14,908 nt of DNA from JACRAR01 sp041665185 (GCA_041665185.1 JBAYJH010000095.1:1-14908); one strand, 5' to 3'. Shown: positions 1 through 7,337, numbered from the stretch's first letter. A program made the numbers and translations. The notes: a model not told the origin generated them from the letters alone.

Positions 1-716
1 ACGACGTGCTGTTCATCGACGAGATACACCGCCTGTCGCCGGTGGTGGAGGAAATACTCTATCCGGCGCTGGAGGATTTCCAGATCGACATCATGATCGG
101 CGAAGGGCCGTCGGCACGCTCGCTCAAGCTCGACCTGCCGCCGTTCACCCTGATCGGTGCGACCACCCGCGCGGGCATGCTGACCAACCCGCTGCGCGAC
201 CGTTTCGGTATCGTCGCCCGGCTGGAGTTCTATTCCCCCGAAGAACTCGGCCTGATCGTCACCCGCTCGGCGCAGCTCCTCAATGTGCATCTCGCCGGCG
301 AAGGCGCCACTGAACTGGCCAAACGTTCGCGCGGCACGCCGCGCATCGCCAACCGGTTGTTGCGGCGGGTCCGCGACTTCGCCGAAGTTCGCGCCGACGG
401 CCGGATTACCAGGGAAGTGGCCGACGCCGCGCTGACCATGCTGGATGTGGATCATCTCGGCCTGGACGTCATGGACCGGAAACTGCTCGGCGCGATGCTG
501 GAGAAATTCGCCGGCGGCCCGGTCGGCGTGGATAATTTGGCCGCCGCCATCGGCGAGGCGCGCGACACCATCGAAGACGTGCTCGAACCCTTCCTGATCC
601 AGCAGGGCTTCCTTCAGCGCACGCCGCGCGGGCGCATCGCCACGGCGACGACCTGGCGGCACTTCGGCCTGGTCGATCCGAACGCCAGCCGCGCCGGAGA
701 CTTGTGGGAACCCTGA
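1..716 (+). CDS. ruvB: Holliday junction branch migration ATPase RuvB, 5'-truncated by window edge
   Basis: This is the C-terminal part (about 237 residues) of RuvB, the hexameric AAA+ motor that drives Holliday-junction branch migration with RuvA and RuvC. The frame is already open at base 3. The GTG at base 6 is an internal Val codon, not a start. The visible sequence opens on the Walker B segment (DVLFIDEIHR), followed by the sensor-1/arginine-finger stretch (GATTRAGMLTNPLRDRFG). A small helical lid domain comes next, and then the C-terminal winged helix ending in the family-typical TATTWRHFGL. RuvB is usually about 340 residues, so roughly the first 105 residues, including Walker A, lie outside the window. 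The gene ends at TGA 714–716, 51 bp before ybgC. Nothing suggests a defect. Confidence 0.97.
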   Translation, partial: DVLFIDEIHRLSPVVEEILYPALEDFQIDIMIGEGPSARSLKLDLPPFTLIGATTRAGMLTNPLRDRFGIVARLEFYSPEELGLIVTRSAQLLNVHLAGEGATELAKRSRGTPRIANRLLRRVRDFAEVRADGRITREVADAALTMLDVDHLGLDVMDRKLLGAMLEKFAGGPVGVDNLAAAIGEARDTIEDVLEPFLIQQGFLQRTPRGRIATATTWRHFGLVDPNASRAGDLWEP

Positions 717-755
717 GGTATTTTCTCGCCCGGGCGTACCGCCGTGGAGCCGGGG

Positions 756-767
756 TAAAATAGCCGT
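756..767 (+). promoter_or_regulatory. Putative -10 box of a leaderless ybgC/tol operon promoter
   Basis: The sequence TAAAAT at 756–761 sits 6 nt before the ybgC ATG at 768. A transcript starting the usual 6–7 nt downstream of this box would begin at or next to the ATG, with no 5' leader. No Shine-Dalgarno sequence lies at useful distance. The -35 region is poor. tolB has the same geometry, which strengthens the call. This is inferred from sequence only. Confidence 0.45.
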
Positions 768-1190
768 ATGTCGCGTCCATCCTTCACGCTGCCGGTGCGA
801 GTCTATTACGAGGACACCGATGCCGCCGGAGTAGTCTATTACGCCAGCTACCTGAAGTTCCTGGAACGGGCGCGCACCGAGTGGTTGCGTGCCCTCGGCT
901 ACGAACAGGCGACACTGGTGGAAGAAATGGGTATTGCCTTTGCAGCACGCTCCATATCCGCCGAGTATCTGCTGCCGGCGCGGCTCGACGACTTGCTGGC
1001 GGTGGTATCCAGCGTCGAGTCCCTGGGGCGCGCGCAACTGGTGTTCGCCCAACGCGTCGAACGAGACGGGACGGTGCTGCTGACGGCGACGATGCGCATC
1101 GCCTGCTTCGACCCGGCGCGCGGCAAAGCCACGGCAATCCCAAAAACCATTCACGAAAAACTCAAGGCCTTGATCGGAAACCAAGCATGA
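768..1190 (+). CDS. ybgC: Tol-Pal-associated acyl-CoA thioesterase YbgC
   Basis: This 140-residue hotdog-fold protein belongs to the 4-hydroxybenzoyl-CoA thioesterase family and hydrolyses acyl-CoA (or acyl-ACP) esters in the cytoplasm. The N-terminal block VRVYYEDTDAAGVVYYASYL is the family signature; the Asp directly before AAG, residue 18, is the expected catalytic carboxylate. Length matches E. coli YbgC (about 134 aa). As in most proteobacteria it is the first gene of the tol-pal cluster, although its product is not needed for the Tol motor itself. Its TGA stop overlaps the tolQ ATG in an ATGA, so translation is probably coupled. The ATG at 768 is preferred because the -10-like TAAAAT lies just upstream and the protein aligns from this Met. 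Confidence 0.95.
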   Translation: MSRPSFTLPVRVYYEDTDAAGVVYYASYLKFLERARTEWLRALGYEQATLVEEMGIAFAARSISAEYLLPARLDDLLAVVSSVESLGRAQLVFAQRVERDGTVLLTATMRIACFDPARGKATAIPKTIHEKLKALIGNQA

Positions 1191-1867
1191 ATCTTACCCA
1201 GGATCTATCCATCATCGAACTGGTCGTCAATGCGAGCCTGGTGGTCAAGCTCATCATGGCGCTGCTAGCCGCCGTCTCCTTCATGTCGTGGTACTGGATC
1301 TTCCGCAAGTGGTTCGCGATTCGCGACGCGCGGGTTCGCACCGACAAGTTCGAGCGCGATTTCTGGAGCGGCGGCGACCTCAACAGCCTGTATCAGAGCG
1401 CCGCCAACGACAGGCACGGCAGCGGCGCGCTGGAGCGCATTTTCGAGGCAGGGTTCCGCGAGTTCACCAAGCTGCGCGGCGCGCAGAAGACCCTGGACCA
1501 AGCCACCGTGGTAGACGGCGCGCGCCGCGCCATGCGCGCCACCTACCAGCGCGAACTCGACGAACTGGATGCCCATCTGGCCTTTCTCGCCTCGGTCGGT
1601 TCGGTGTCGCCCTATGTCGGCCTGCTCGGCACGGTGTGGGGCATCATGCATTCCTTCCGCGGCCTGGCCAGCATGAGTTCGGCAACGCTGGCCGCCGTCG
1701 CCCCCGGCATCGCCGAGGCGCTGGTGGCCACCGCCATCGGCCTGTTCGCGGCGATCCCGGCAGTGGTTGCTTACAATCGCTTCGCCCATGACGTAGACCG
1801 CATCTCGGTGCGCTTCGAGAGCTTCATGGAAGAGTTTTCCAACATTCTCCAGCGACAACTGCGATGA
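1187..1867 (+). CDS. tolQ: Tol-Pal motor channel subunit TolQ
   Basis: TolQ (226 residues; E. coli 230) is the inner-membrane proton-channel subunit of the Tol-Pal motor, homologous to ExbB and MotA. Three hydrophobic spans are visible: about residues 17–37, about 131–157 (containing SVSPYVGLLGTVWGIMHSF), and about 171–196 (containing APGIAEALVATAIGLFAAIP). A cytoplasmic domain lies between the first and second. The SPYVGLLGTVWG block and the AEAL.ATAIGL block line the channel in this family. The start at 1187 overlaps the ybgC stop and gives a protein of family length; an upstream extension in the same frame would lie inside ybgC. The stop at 1865–1867 would normally be close to or overlap tolR, but here about 130 bp of palindromic DNA intervenes. 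Confidence 0.96.
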   Translation: MNLTQDLSIIELVVNASLVVKLIMALLAAVSFMSWYWIFRKWFAIRDARVRTDKFERDFWSGGDLNSLYQSAANDRHGSGALERIFEAGFREFTKLRGAQKTLDQATVVDGARRAMRATYQRELDELDAHLAFLASVGSVSPYVGLLGTVWGIMHSFRGLASMSSATLAAVAPGIAEALVATAIGLFAAIPAVVAYNRFAHDVDRISVRFESFMEEFSNILQRQLR

Positions 1868-2002
1868 CCTCCTCTTTGCGTGGCCTCCTTGTTGCCGCGT
1901 CGTGTGCGGCGCCAATTCAGTCACCCCCTTCCCCGGGAAGGGGGATGGGGGGAAGGCAAACCAGTTTGCCGCATGGCGGCGCTGTCTCATGGGCGGGGGT
2001 AT
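1868..2002. repeat. Palindromic REP/MITE-like insertion between tolQ and tolR
   Basis: About 135 bp separate the tolQ stop from tolR, where these genes normally abut or overlap. The stretch holds a near-perfect 21-nt palindrome at 1924–1944 (arms of 10 nt, CCCCCTTCCC and its complement, around a central C). It also contains the left arm of a perfect 20-bp hairpin (1975–1994) whose right arm (2003–2022) is the tolR 5' end. Short frames read through it in the low-complexity PLPREGGWGEGK style that I associate with dispersed intergenic repeats of proteobacteria. That resemblance is an impression, not a search result. A 48-codon frame from ATG 1864 ends at TGA 2008–2010, overlapping the tolR ATG at 2007; it may be spurious or a translational bridge. 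Confidence 0.6.
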
Positions 2003-2022
2003 GCCCATGAGACAGCGCCGCC
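1975..2022 (+). promoter_or_regulatory. Perfect 20-bp stem, 8-nt loop over the tolR translation start
   Basis: Bases 1975–1994 and 2003–2022 are exact reverse complements (20 bp) separated by the loop GGGGGTAT at 1995–2002. The loop carries the only purine-rich Shine-Dalgarno-like run (GGGGG, 1995–1999). The stem contains the preferred tolR start ATG (2007–2009) and the following codons. In the tolQRA mRNA this should be a very stable hairpin, likely to limit tolR initiation unless ribosomes arriving from upstream melt it. The structure is seen directly; the regulatory role is inferred. Confidence 0.7.
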
Positions 2023-2441
2023 TCATGAACCAGATCAACGTCGTGCCTTATATCGACGTGATGTTGGTATTGCTGGTGATCTTCATGGCCACCGCACCGA
2101 TGATCCAGACCGGCAGCATCGACTTGCCCAGCGTCGGCAAGAGCTCGCAGCCGCCAGCGGCGCCGCTCGAAGTGGTGATACACGCCGACAACTCACTGGC
2201 TTTGCGCGATCGCGCCCAGGGCGGCATCGAGCAGGTCGTCAGCCAGGCCGATCTGGCCGCGCGGCTGAAGGATGCCCAGGCGAAGAACCCCCAACAGCCG
2301 GTGCTGATCGCCGCCGACAAGAACATCAAATATGAGATGGTCCTCAACGTCATGGACCAACTGCAACGCAACCAGGTGGCGAAAATCGGATTGCTGGTAC
2401 AGCCCGGCAATCAGGCGCGTGGTAACCAGGCAGGTCAATGA
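2007..2441 (+). CDS. tolR: Tol-Pal motor stator subunit TolR
   Basis: TolR (144 residues from this start; E. coli 142) is the ExbD/MotB-like inner-membrane partner of TolQ in the proton-driven Tol-Pal motor. It has a short basic N-terminus (MRQRRLMNQINVVP), one transmembrane helix beginning PYIDVMLVLLVIFMATAP, and a periplasmic domain ending LLVQPGNQA. Asp17 in YIDVML is the conserved proton-carrying Asp (D23 in E. coli). Three in-frame ATGs compete: 2001, 2007 and 2025. I prefer 2007 because the GGGGG at 1995–1999 is 7 nt upstream; 2001 is too close to it and would add only Met-Pro. The initiation region lies inside a perfect 20-bp hairpin, which is unusual. The stop overlaps the tolA ATG (ATGA 2438–2441). 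Confidence 0.93.
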   Translation: MRQRRLMNQINVVPYIDVMLVLLVIFMATAPMIQTGSIDLPSVGKSSQPPAAPLEVVIHADNSLALRDRAQGGIEQVVSQADLAARLKDAQAKNPQQPVLIAADKNIKYEMVLNVMDQLQRNQVAKIGLLVQPGNQARGNQAGQ

Positions 2442-3208
2442 ACGCCGCCACCCTGCCCTACAGCGAACCGCCGAGCCCGGGCAAGGGCGCCTCGATTTTC
2501 CTGGCGCTGGCCGTGCATGTGCTGCTGCTGACTTTTCTGATCTACGGGATCCGTTGGCAGACCCAGAGACCGACGGCGATCGAAGTCGAGGTGGTGGTTG
2601 CCGCGCCAGAGCCACTACAGATGGAGGTCCCGCCACCCCCACAGGAACCCCTCCCCGAAGCCAAGCCGGAGCCCGTGGTGAAGGTCGAACCCCCGCCCCC
2701 GCCACCGAAGCCTGAAATCGCGATCAAGGAAAAGGCCAAACCGAAGCCTGCCCCACCCAAGCCGGTTCCGCCGAAGCCGAGGCCCCAACCACCGAGTAAC
2801 CTGTTCGACAAGCAGTTGGAACAGGAATTGAAACAGACCGCCGAACGCAAGGCGACCGAGAGCGCCAATGCCGCCGCCACCCAGGAATTGTCGCAACTCA
2901 AGGCCGCGCAAGCCGCGGCGGCACGCAGCAAGGCGATCGCCGACTATATGGCCAAGATACGCGGCAAGATCAAGGGCAATATCGTCCTACCGATCGACAT
3001 CAAGGGTAATCCCGAGGCGCTATTCGATGTCGTGCAATTGCCCAGCGGCGAGATTCTCAGCGCCAAGCTGAAGAAATCCAGCGGCCATGCCGGTTATGAC
3101 GCCGCGGTGGAACGCGCCATCCTCAAATCATCGCCGCTGCCCAAGCCCGGCCAAGGCGACCTGTTTTCGCGCGAACTGGAACTCAGGTTTCGGCCGCAAG
3201 AAGAGTAA
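2438..3208 (+). CDS. tolA: Tol-Pal energy-transducing protein TolA
   Basis: TolA (256 residues) is the inner-membrane-anchored, TonB-like arm that carries energy from TolQR across the periplasm to TolB and Pal. It shows a short cytoplasmic N-terminus and a transmembrane helix at about residues 20–40 (IFLALAVHVLLLTFLIYGI). A long Pro/Lys/Glu-rich spacer follows at about 60–125, then a charged helical Ala-rich segment. The C-terminal TolA-III domain (about 165–256) contains IRGKIKGNIVLP, GNPEALFDVVQLPSGEIL, SGHAGYDAAVERAI and SSPLP. E. coli TolA has 421 residues; the shorter helical linker here resembles betaproteobacterial forms. Translation is coupled to tolR by a 4-nt overlap, and the stop lies 15 nt before tolB. 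Confidence 0.94.
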   Translation: MNAATLPYSEPPSPGKGASIFLALAVHVLLLTFLIYGIRWQTQRPTAIEVEVVVAAPEPLQMEVPPPPQEPLPEAKPEPVVKVEPPPPPPKPEIAIKEKAKPKPAPPKPVPPKPRPQPPSNLFDKQLEQELKQTAERKATESANAAATQELSQLKAAQAAAARSKAIADYMAKIRGKIKGNIVLPIDIKGNPEALFDVVQLPSGEILSAKLKKSSGHAGYDAAVERAILKSSPLPKPGQGDLFSRELELRFRPQEE

Positions 3209-3211
3209 CGG

Positions 3212-3223
3212 TATAATCGCGAC
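3212..3223 (+). promoter_or_regulatory. Putative -10 box of a leaderless tolB promoter
   Basis: A perfect TATAAT at 3212–3217 lies between the tolA stop (3206–3208) and the tolB ATG (3224), with 6 nt between box and ATG. The predicted start of transcription falls on or beside the ATG, and there is no Shine-Dalgarno sequence upstream. The -35 region is weak. A separate tolB-pal promoter is known in E. coli, so an internal promoter here is plausible. Confidence 0.55.
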
Positions 3224-4507
3224 ATGATGAAACGAGTCTTTCGACACTCACTGGCCGCCGCGCTGCTGTGCGCTTCCGCCATCGCCCATGCCCAGCTTTC
3301 CATTGAAATCACCGGTGCCGGCGCCAATCGCCAGCCGATCGCGGTTGCCGATTTTGCCGGCGAGCACATCGTCGCCAAGGCACTGACGTCGGTGTTGCGC
3401 GCCGACCTGGAGCGCAGCGGCCTGTTCCGGCTGATCGAGGGGGTCGCCGAACCCATGGCCGACAGTGCTGCCGTGAGTTATCCCGAGTGGAAGAACCGCG
3501 GCGCCGACGCTCTCGTCGCCGGCAGCGTCGCGCCTGACCCGGGCAAGGTCGATGGCCGCTACGAAACGCGTTTCCGCCTTCATGATGTCCAGAGACAGGC
3601 GGTGCTCGGCGGCCAGACCTATGCCTCCAACGCCGCCCAGTTGCGCGCCGCCGCCCATCGGGCCGCAGATTATGTTTACGAGAAGCTGATCGGCGAACCG
3701 GGCATTTTTTCCACGCGCATCGCCTACGTGGTGAAAAGCACCGGCCGTTACGAGTTACAGATCGCCGATGCCGACGGCATGAATGCGCAAACCGCGCTGG
3801 CTTCGCGCGAGCCGATCATTTCCCCGACCTGGTCGCCTGACGGCACGCGCCTTGCGTATGTTTCCTTCGAGGCGAAAAAGCCCATTGTCTATGTGCATTC
3901 CCTGGCTACCGGACGCCGCCATGTCGCCGCCAATTTCAAGGGATCGAATTCCGCCCCGGCCTGGTCGCCAGACGGCAAGAGGCTCGCTGTGGTGCTTTCC
4001 AAGGACGGCGGCTCGCAGCTTTTCCTGGTCAATGCCGACGGCAGCGGGGTAACGCGCCTCGCCAGTTCCACCGGCATCGACACCGAGCCGCAGTTTTCCG
4101 GCGACGGCCAGTTCATCTATTTCACCTCCGACCGTGGCGGCAAACCGCAGATTTACCGGATTCCCGCCGAAGGGGGCGAGGCCCAGCGCATCACTTTCGA
4201 AGGCAGCTACAACGTCACACCGCGGCTATCACCGAACGCCAAGAGCATGGCCTATATCACCCTCAACAATGGCCGCTACCAGTTGGCCCTGATGGACCTC
4301 GCAACCCGGCAAAGCCAGATTCTGACCGACTCCGCCAAGGATGAATCACCGAGTTTCTCCCCCAACGGACGCATGATTATTTATGCCACCGAGGTCGGCG
4401 GACGCGGCGTTTTGGCGGCTGTCTCAAGCGACGGCCGCGTCAAGCAAAAACTCTCGGTGCAGGCGGCGGATGTGCGCGAACCTGCCTGGGGGCCGTTCCT
4501 CAAATGA
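3224..4507 (+). CDS. tolB: Tol-Pal periplasmic beta-propeller protein TolB
   Basis: TolB (427 residues; E. coli 430) is the periplasmic component that binds Pal through its beta-propeller and TolA through its N-terminus. A signal peptide (MMKRVFRHSLAAALLCASAIAHA) precedes the mature LSIEITG start. The N-terminal alpha/beta domain spans about residues 25–160. It is followed by the six-bladed propeller, visible as repeated SPDG motifs: SPTWSPDGTRLAYVSF, APAWSPDGKRLAVVLS, EPQFSGDGQFIYFTSD, TPRLSPNAKSMAYITL and SPSFSPNGRMIIYATE. The ATG at 3224 follows TATAAT by 6 nt, suggesting initiation on a leaderless mRNA; an immediately following ATG is an alternative start. The stop at 4505–4507 is 26 nt before the pal ATG. 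Confidence 0.96.
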   Translation: MMKRVFRHSLAAALLCASAIAHAQLSIEITGAGANRQPIAVADFAGEHIVAKALTSVLRADLERSGLFRLIEGVAEPMADSAAVSYPEWKNRGADALVAGSVAPDPGKVDGRYETRFRLHDVQRQAVLGGQTYASNAAQLRAAAHRAADYVYEKLIGEPGIFSTRIAYVVKSTGRYELQIADADGMNAQTALASREPIISPTWSPDGTRLAYVSFEAKKPIVYVHSLATGRRHVAANFKGSNSAPAWSPDGKRLAVVLSKDGGSQLFLVNADGSGVTRLASSTGIDTEPQFSGDGQFIYFTSDRGGKPQIYRIPAEGGEAQRITFEGSYNVTPRLSPNAKSMAYITLNNGRYQLALMDLATRQSQILTDSAKDESPSFSPNGRMIIYATEVGGRGVLAAVSSDGRVKQKLSVQAADVREPAWGPFLK

Positions 4508-4533
4508 CTGTCCTAACCCATTGGAGTGCCACC

Positions 4534-5070
4534 ATGCGTAACCTGTTTCTTGTTGCTGTTGCCAGTCTGACCCTTGCTGCTTGCGGTTCCCAGCCGCCCG
4601 CCCCGGAGCAGGGCGGCGCCAAAGTCGAGGACCGCAGCCCGGTCAAAGTAGACGCGCAGCCGGTCACCACGGTGTCGCCAAGCAAGACCGACGAGTACGG
4701 CCTGGCCATGCTCAAGGATCCCAAGAGCATACTATCCAAGCGCAGCGTGTTCTTCGATTTCGATCAGTACGTGATCAAGGACGAGTTCAAAGCGCTGGTC
4801 GAGGCGCACGCCAAGTTCCTGGTTGCCAACGGCAAGATCAAGATGCTGGTTCAGGGCAATGCCGACGAGCGCGGCAGCCGCGAATACAATCTGGCGCTCG
4901 GCCAGAAGCGCGCCGAGGCCTTGAAGAAGACCCTGATCCTGCTGGGTGGCAAGGAAGGCCAGATCGAAGCGGTCAGCCTGGGCGAGGAGAAGCCGCGCTG
5001 CACCGAGCATGGCGAGGCCTGCTGGGCGCAAAACCGCCGCGATGACATGCTCTACTCGGGCGAATTCTGA
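4534..5070 (+). CDS. pal: Peptidoglycan-associated outer-membrane lipoprotein Pal
   Basis: Pal (178 residues) is the outer-membrane lipoprotein that anchors the Tol system to peptidoglycan. The signal peptide ends in the lipobox LAAC, with lipidated Cys17. A low-complexity tether follows. The OmpA-like domain begins near SVFFDFDQYVIKDEF and contains the diaminopimelate-binding block GNADERGSREYNLALGQKRA with its conserved Asp and Arg. The C-terminus NRRDDMLYSGEF is close to the usual NRR family motif. An in-frame ATG at 4504 overlaps the tolB stop but would put ten extra residues before the signal peptide. The ATG at 4534 has TTGGAG 7 nt upstream and gives a canonical lipoprotein leader, so I chose it. 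cpoB begins 2 nt after the stop. Confidence 0.95.
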   Translation: MRNLFLVAVASLTLAACGSQPPAPEQGGAKVEDRSPVKVDAQPVTTVSPSKTDEYGLAMLKDPKSILSKRSVFFDFDQYVIKDEFKALVEAHAKFLVANGKIKMLVQGNADERGSREYNLALGQKRAEALKKTLILLGGKEGQIEAVSLGEEKPRCTEHGEACWAQNRRDDMLYSGEF

Positions 5071-5072
5071 TC

Positions 5073-5858
5073 ATGTTCAGCCGGGTCATTTCGCGCTGGC
5101 TGGCAGCCGTTGCGGTCGCCGCAGTTGCCGCCGGCGCGAGCTTCCCGGCCAATGCCGGCCTGTTCGACGACGAAGAGGCCCGCGTCCGCATCGAAAAGCT
5201 GCGCAGCGACCTGAACGAACAGGGTCAGCGGCTGGAAGCGACGATTGCCACCACCTCGCGCAGCCAGATCGATCTGGCCAACCAGATCGAACAGATCAAG
5301 GCCGACATGGCCAAGATGCGCGGGCAGATCGAGGTGCTGAACTACGAACTGGAGGCCACGCAAAAACGCCAGAAGGACTTCTATATCGACCTCGACAACC
5401 GCATTCGCAAGATCGAAACCGCGGCAGCCGAGGCAAAACCCACCGTGGCTGCCACGGGCGACGCCGTACCAGCCGACCCCGCCGCCGAAATGCGGGACTA
5501 CGAAACCGCACTGACCTTGTTCAAGAGCGCCAACTACAAGGACGCGCTGGCGGCTTTCCTGGGCTTCATCAAGAACTACGGCAACAGCAGCCTGCTGGCC
5601 AATGCCCATTACTGGGCTGCTTCCGCGCACTTCCAGTTGCGCGAGTATGCCAAGGCGGCGGACTTGTTCGCCAAGGTTTCCAGCGCCTGGCCGGGCGACG
5701 CCAAGGCGCCCGATGCCCTGCTGGGAGAGGCCAACAGCCAGCAGGAAGCCGGCGATGCCAAGGCGGCGAAGAAAAACCGGGAACAACTCGTCGAAAAATA
5801 TCCCGCCAGTGGCGCCGCTCAAACCGCCAAGCAGCAACTCAAGAACAAGAAGAAATAG
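5073..5858 (+). CDS. cpoB: Cell-division coordinator CpoB (YbgF), coiled-coil and TPR protein
   Basis: CpoB/YbgF (261 residues) is periplasmic. In E. coli it binds TolA and coordinates PBP1B activity with Tol-driven outer-membrane constriction. The signal peptide runs to about residue 28 (cleavage after PANA). An N-terminal coiled coil (about 30–115: DEEARVRIEKLRSDLNEQ onward) drives trimerisation. After a short linker comes a C-terminal tetratricopeptide domain (about 140–255) with repeats such as ALTLFKSANYKDALAAFLGF, AHYWAASAHFQLREYAKAAD and ALLGEANSQQEAGDAKAAKK. The length matches E. coli YbgF (263). It follows the pal stop by 2 nt and has no good Shine-Dalgarno sequence, so coupling to pal is likely. 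The lysine-rich C-terminus (KNKKK) is common in this family. Confidence 0.93.
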   Translation: MFSRVISRWLAAVAVAAVAAGASFPANAGLFDDEEARVRIEKLRSDLNEQGQRLEATIATTSRSQIDLANQIEQIKADMAKMRGQIEVLNYELEATQKRQKDFYIDLDNRIRKIETAAAEAKPTVAATGDAVPADPAAEMRDYETALTLFKSANYKDALAAFLGFIKNYGNSSLLANAHYWAASAHFQLREYAKAADLFAKVSSAWPGDAKAPDALLGEANSQQEAGDAKAAKKNREQLVEKYPASGAAQTAKQQLKNKKK

Positions 5859-5943
5859 GCGTGCGGGCCGCCTCCGAGGCATTGCGGGGCGCCGCTCACG
5901 GCACAATCTCGTATGACATGCCGGCACGGCTAGGGGAGTGTTG

Positions 5944-6600
5944 ATGGGTACAAGCACTGCGCCCAAGCTGCGTATCAGCGAAATATTTCACTCGATCCAG
6001 GGCGAATCGACTCGCGCCGGCCTGCCTACCATCTTCGTGCGCCTCACCGGATGCCCGTTGCGCTGCATCTGGTGCGACACCGAGTATGCCTTTTCAGGTG
6101 GGAAGGCGACACCTTTGGACGAAGTCGTCGACCGGGTTGCCGGCTATAGCTGCCGCACGGTCTGCGTCACCGGCGGCGAACCCCTGGCGCAAGCGGGTTG
6201 CCGCACATTGCTCCGCGTCCTGTGCGACGCCGGCTACGACGTGTCGCTGGAAACCAGCGGCGCCATCGACCTCGCCGGCGTAGATGAACGCGTGTCGACG
6301 ATCATGGACATCAAGGCGCCCGGTTCGGGCGAGGCCGACAAGAACCGCTGGGAGAACCTGGATTGCCTCGGCGCGCGAGATGAAATCAAGTTTGTCCTGG
6401 ATTCGGAGTCGGACTACGCCTGGGCCAAGGACGTATTGATTGAGCGCAAGCTCTCCGCCATTTGCCCGGTGCTCTTTTCGCCGGTGCAGGGACGGCTAGA
6501 CCCGGTCCACCTGGCGGAGTGGATATTGCGGGATAAGCTGCCGGTACGTTTCCAACTCCAGTTGCACAAACTGCTGTGGGGATCAGAACGGGGGAAATAG
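5944..6600 (+). CDS. queE: 7-carboxy-7-deazaguanine synthase QueE (radical SAM)
   Basis: QueE (218 residues) converts 6-carboxy-tetrahydropterin to 7-carboxy-7-deazaguanine, the ring-contraction step towards preQ0 and queuosine. The 4Fe-4S cysteines are Cys37, Cys41 and Cys44 in GCPLRCIWCD, the C-x3-C-x2-C of radical SAM enzymes. The SAM-contact motif VTGGEPLAQ follows at about residue 78. SIQGESTRAG near residue 18 is the family N-terminal signature. The start at ATG 5944 is preferred over GTG 5938 because AGGGGAG (5932–5938) lies 5 nt upstream of the ATG and overlaps the GTG. queC begins 4 nt after the stop, and the two genes act in the same pathway. queD is not in the window. Confidence 0.95.
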   Translation: MGTSTAPKLRISEIFHSIQGESTRAGLPTIFVRLTGCPLRCIWCDTEYAFSGGKATPLDEVVDRVAGYSCRTVCVTGGEPLAQAGCRTLLRVLCDAGYDVSLETSGAIDLAGVDERVSTIMDIKAPGSGEADKNRWENLDCLGARDEIKFVLDSESDYAWAKDVLIERKLSAICPVLFSPVQGRLDPVHLAEWILRDKLPVRFQLQLHKLLWGSERGK

Positions 6601-6604
6601 AGCG

Positions 6605-7315
6605 ATGACCGCGATCACAACAAGAGAAACAACCCAAGCAGTGGTACTGCTCTCCGGCGGCCTCGATTCCGCCACCGTGCTGGCAATTGCGCGGGAGCGC
6701 GGCTTTGCCTGCCATTGCCTGTCGCTCGATTATGGCCAGCGCCACCGCGTGGAACTCCTGGCGGCCGAACGCATCGCCGCCAGCCTGGGCGCGGCCGCCC
6801 AGCGCACGCTCAAGCTGGACCTGGGCCAATTCGGCGGGTCGGCGCTGACCGACAGCAGCATCGCCGTGCCGACCGCGGGCGTCCTGCCGGGAATACCGGT
6901 CACCTATGTGCCGGCGCGCAACACCATCATGCTGTCGCTGGCGCTGGCCTGGGCCGAAGTCCTCGATGCCCATGATATTTTCATCGGCGTGAATGCGGTG
7001 GACTACTCGGGCTATCCCGATTGCCGCCCGGAATACATCAGCGCCTTCGAGCGCATGGCCAATCTCGCCACCCGGGCGGCGGTCGAAGGCCGGCCATTGT
7101 CGCTGCATGCGCCCCTGATCGATCTGAGCAAGGCCGAGATCATCCGCCGCGGCGTCGCACTGGGGGTCGATTACGCTCTGACCATCTCCTGCTACCAGGC
7201 CGATGACCTGGGCCGTGCCTGCGGCGTCTGCGACTCCTGCCGCCTACGCCGGGCAGGCTTTGTCGATGCCGGCATCCCCGATCCCACGCCGTATCGCCCG
7301 GATGCCGGCCGCTGA
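6605..7315 (+). CDS. queC: 7-cyano-7-deazaguanine (preQ0) synthase QueC
   Basis: QueC (236 residues) uses ATP and ammonia to turn 7-carboxy-7-deazaguanine into the nitrile preQ0, the step after QueE. The PP-loop is SGGLDS at residues 17–22. The family motif SLDYGQRH follows at about residue 41, and VPARNTIMLSLALAWAE and GVNAVDYSGYPDCRPEY lie in the middle. The C-terminal structural zinc site is Cys196, Cys206, Cys209 and Cys212 (SCY...ACGVCDSC). The start at 6605 follows a GGGGGAAATAGAG stretch. With queE it forms a two-gene unit. The queuosine pathway ultimately modifies GUN tRNAs (His, Asp, Asn, Tyr), so the adjacent tRNA-Lys genes are neighbours, not substrates. Confidence 0.96.
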   Translation: MTAITTRETTQAVVLLSGGLDSATVLAIARERGFACHCLSLDYGQRHRVELLAAERIAASLGAAAQRTLKLDLGQFGGSALTDSSIAVPTAGVLPGIPVTYVPARNTIMLSLALAWAEVLDAHDIFIGVNAVDYSGYPDCRPEYISAFERMANLATRAAVEGRPLSLHAPLIDLSKAEIIRRGVALGVDYALTISCYQADDLGRACGVCDSCRLRRAGFVDAGIPDPTPYRPDAGR

Positions 7316-7337
7316 AGGCGATTTTGCGCCGCCAAGT

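Noticed and set aside
881..1186. N-terminal extension of tolQ into ybgC
   Set aside because: The extension is an out-of-frame shadow of ybgC; starting at 1187 gives the family length and the normal ATGA overlap.
1902..2006. N-terminal extension of tolR to a GTG at 1902 (179 aa)
   Set aside because: The extra 35 residues are encoded by the palindromic insertion and do not resemble any TolR N-terminus; later ATGs give the normal length.
5052..5966. Long - strand open frame opposite cpoB
   Set aside because: Antisense shadow of cpoB with no recognisable domain.
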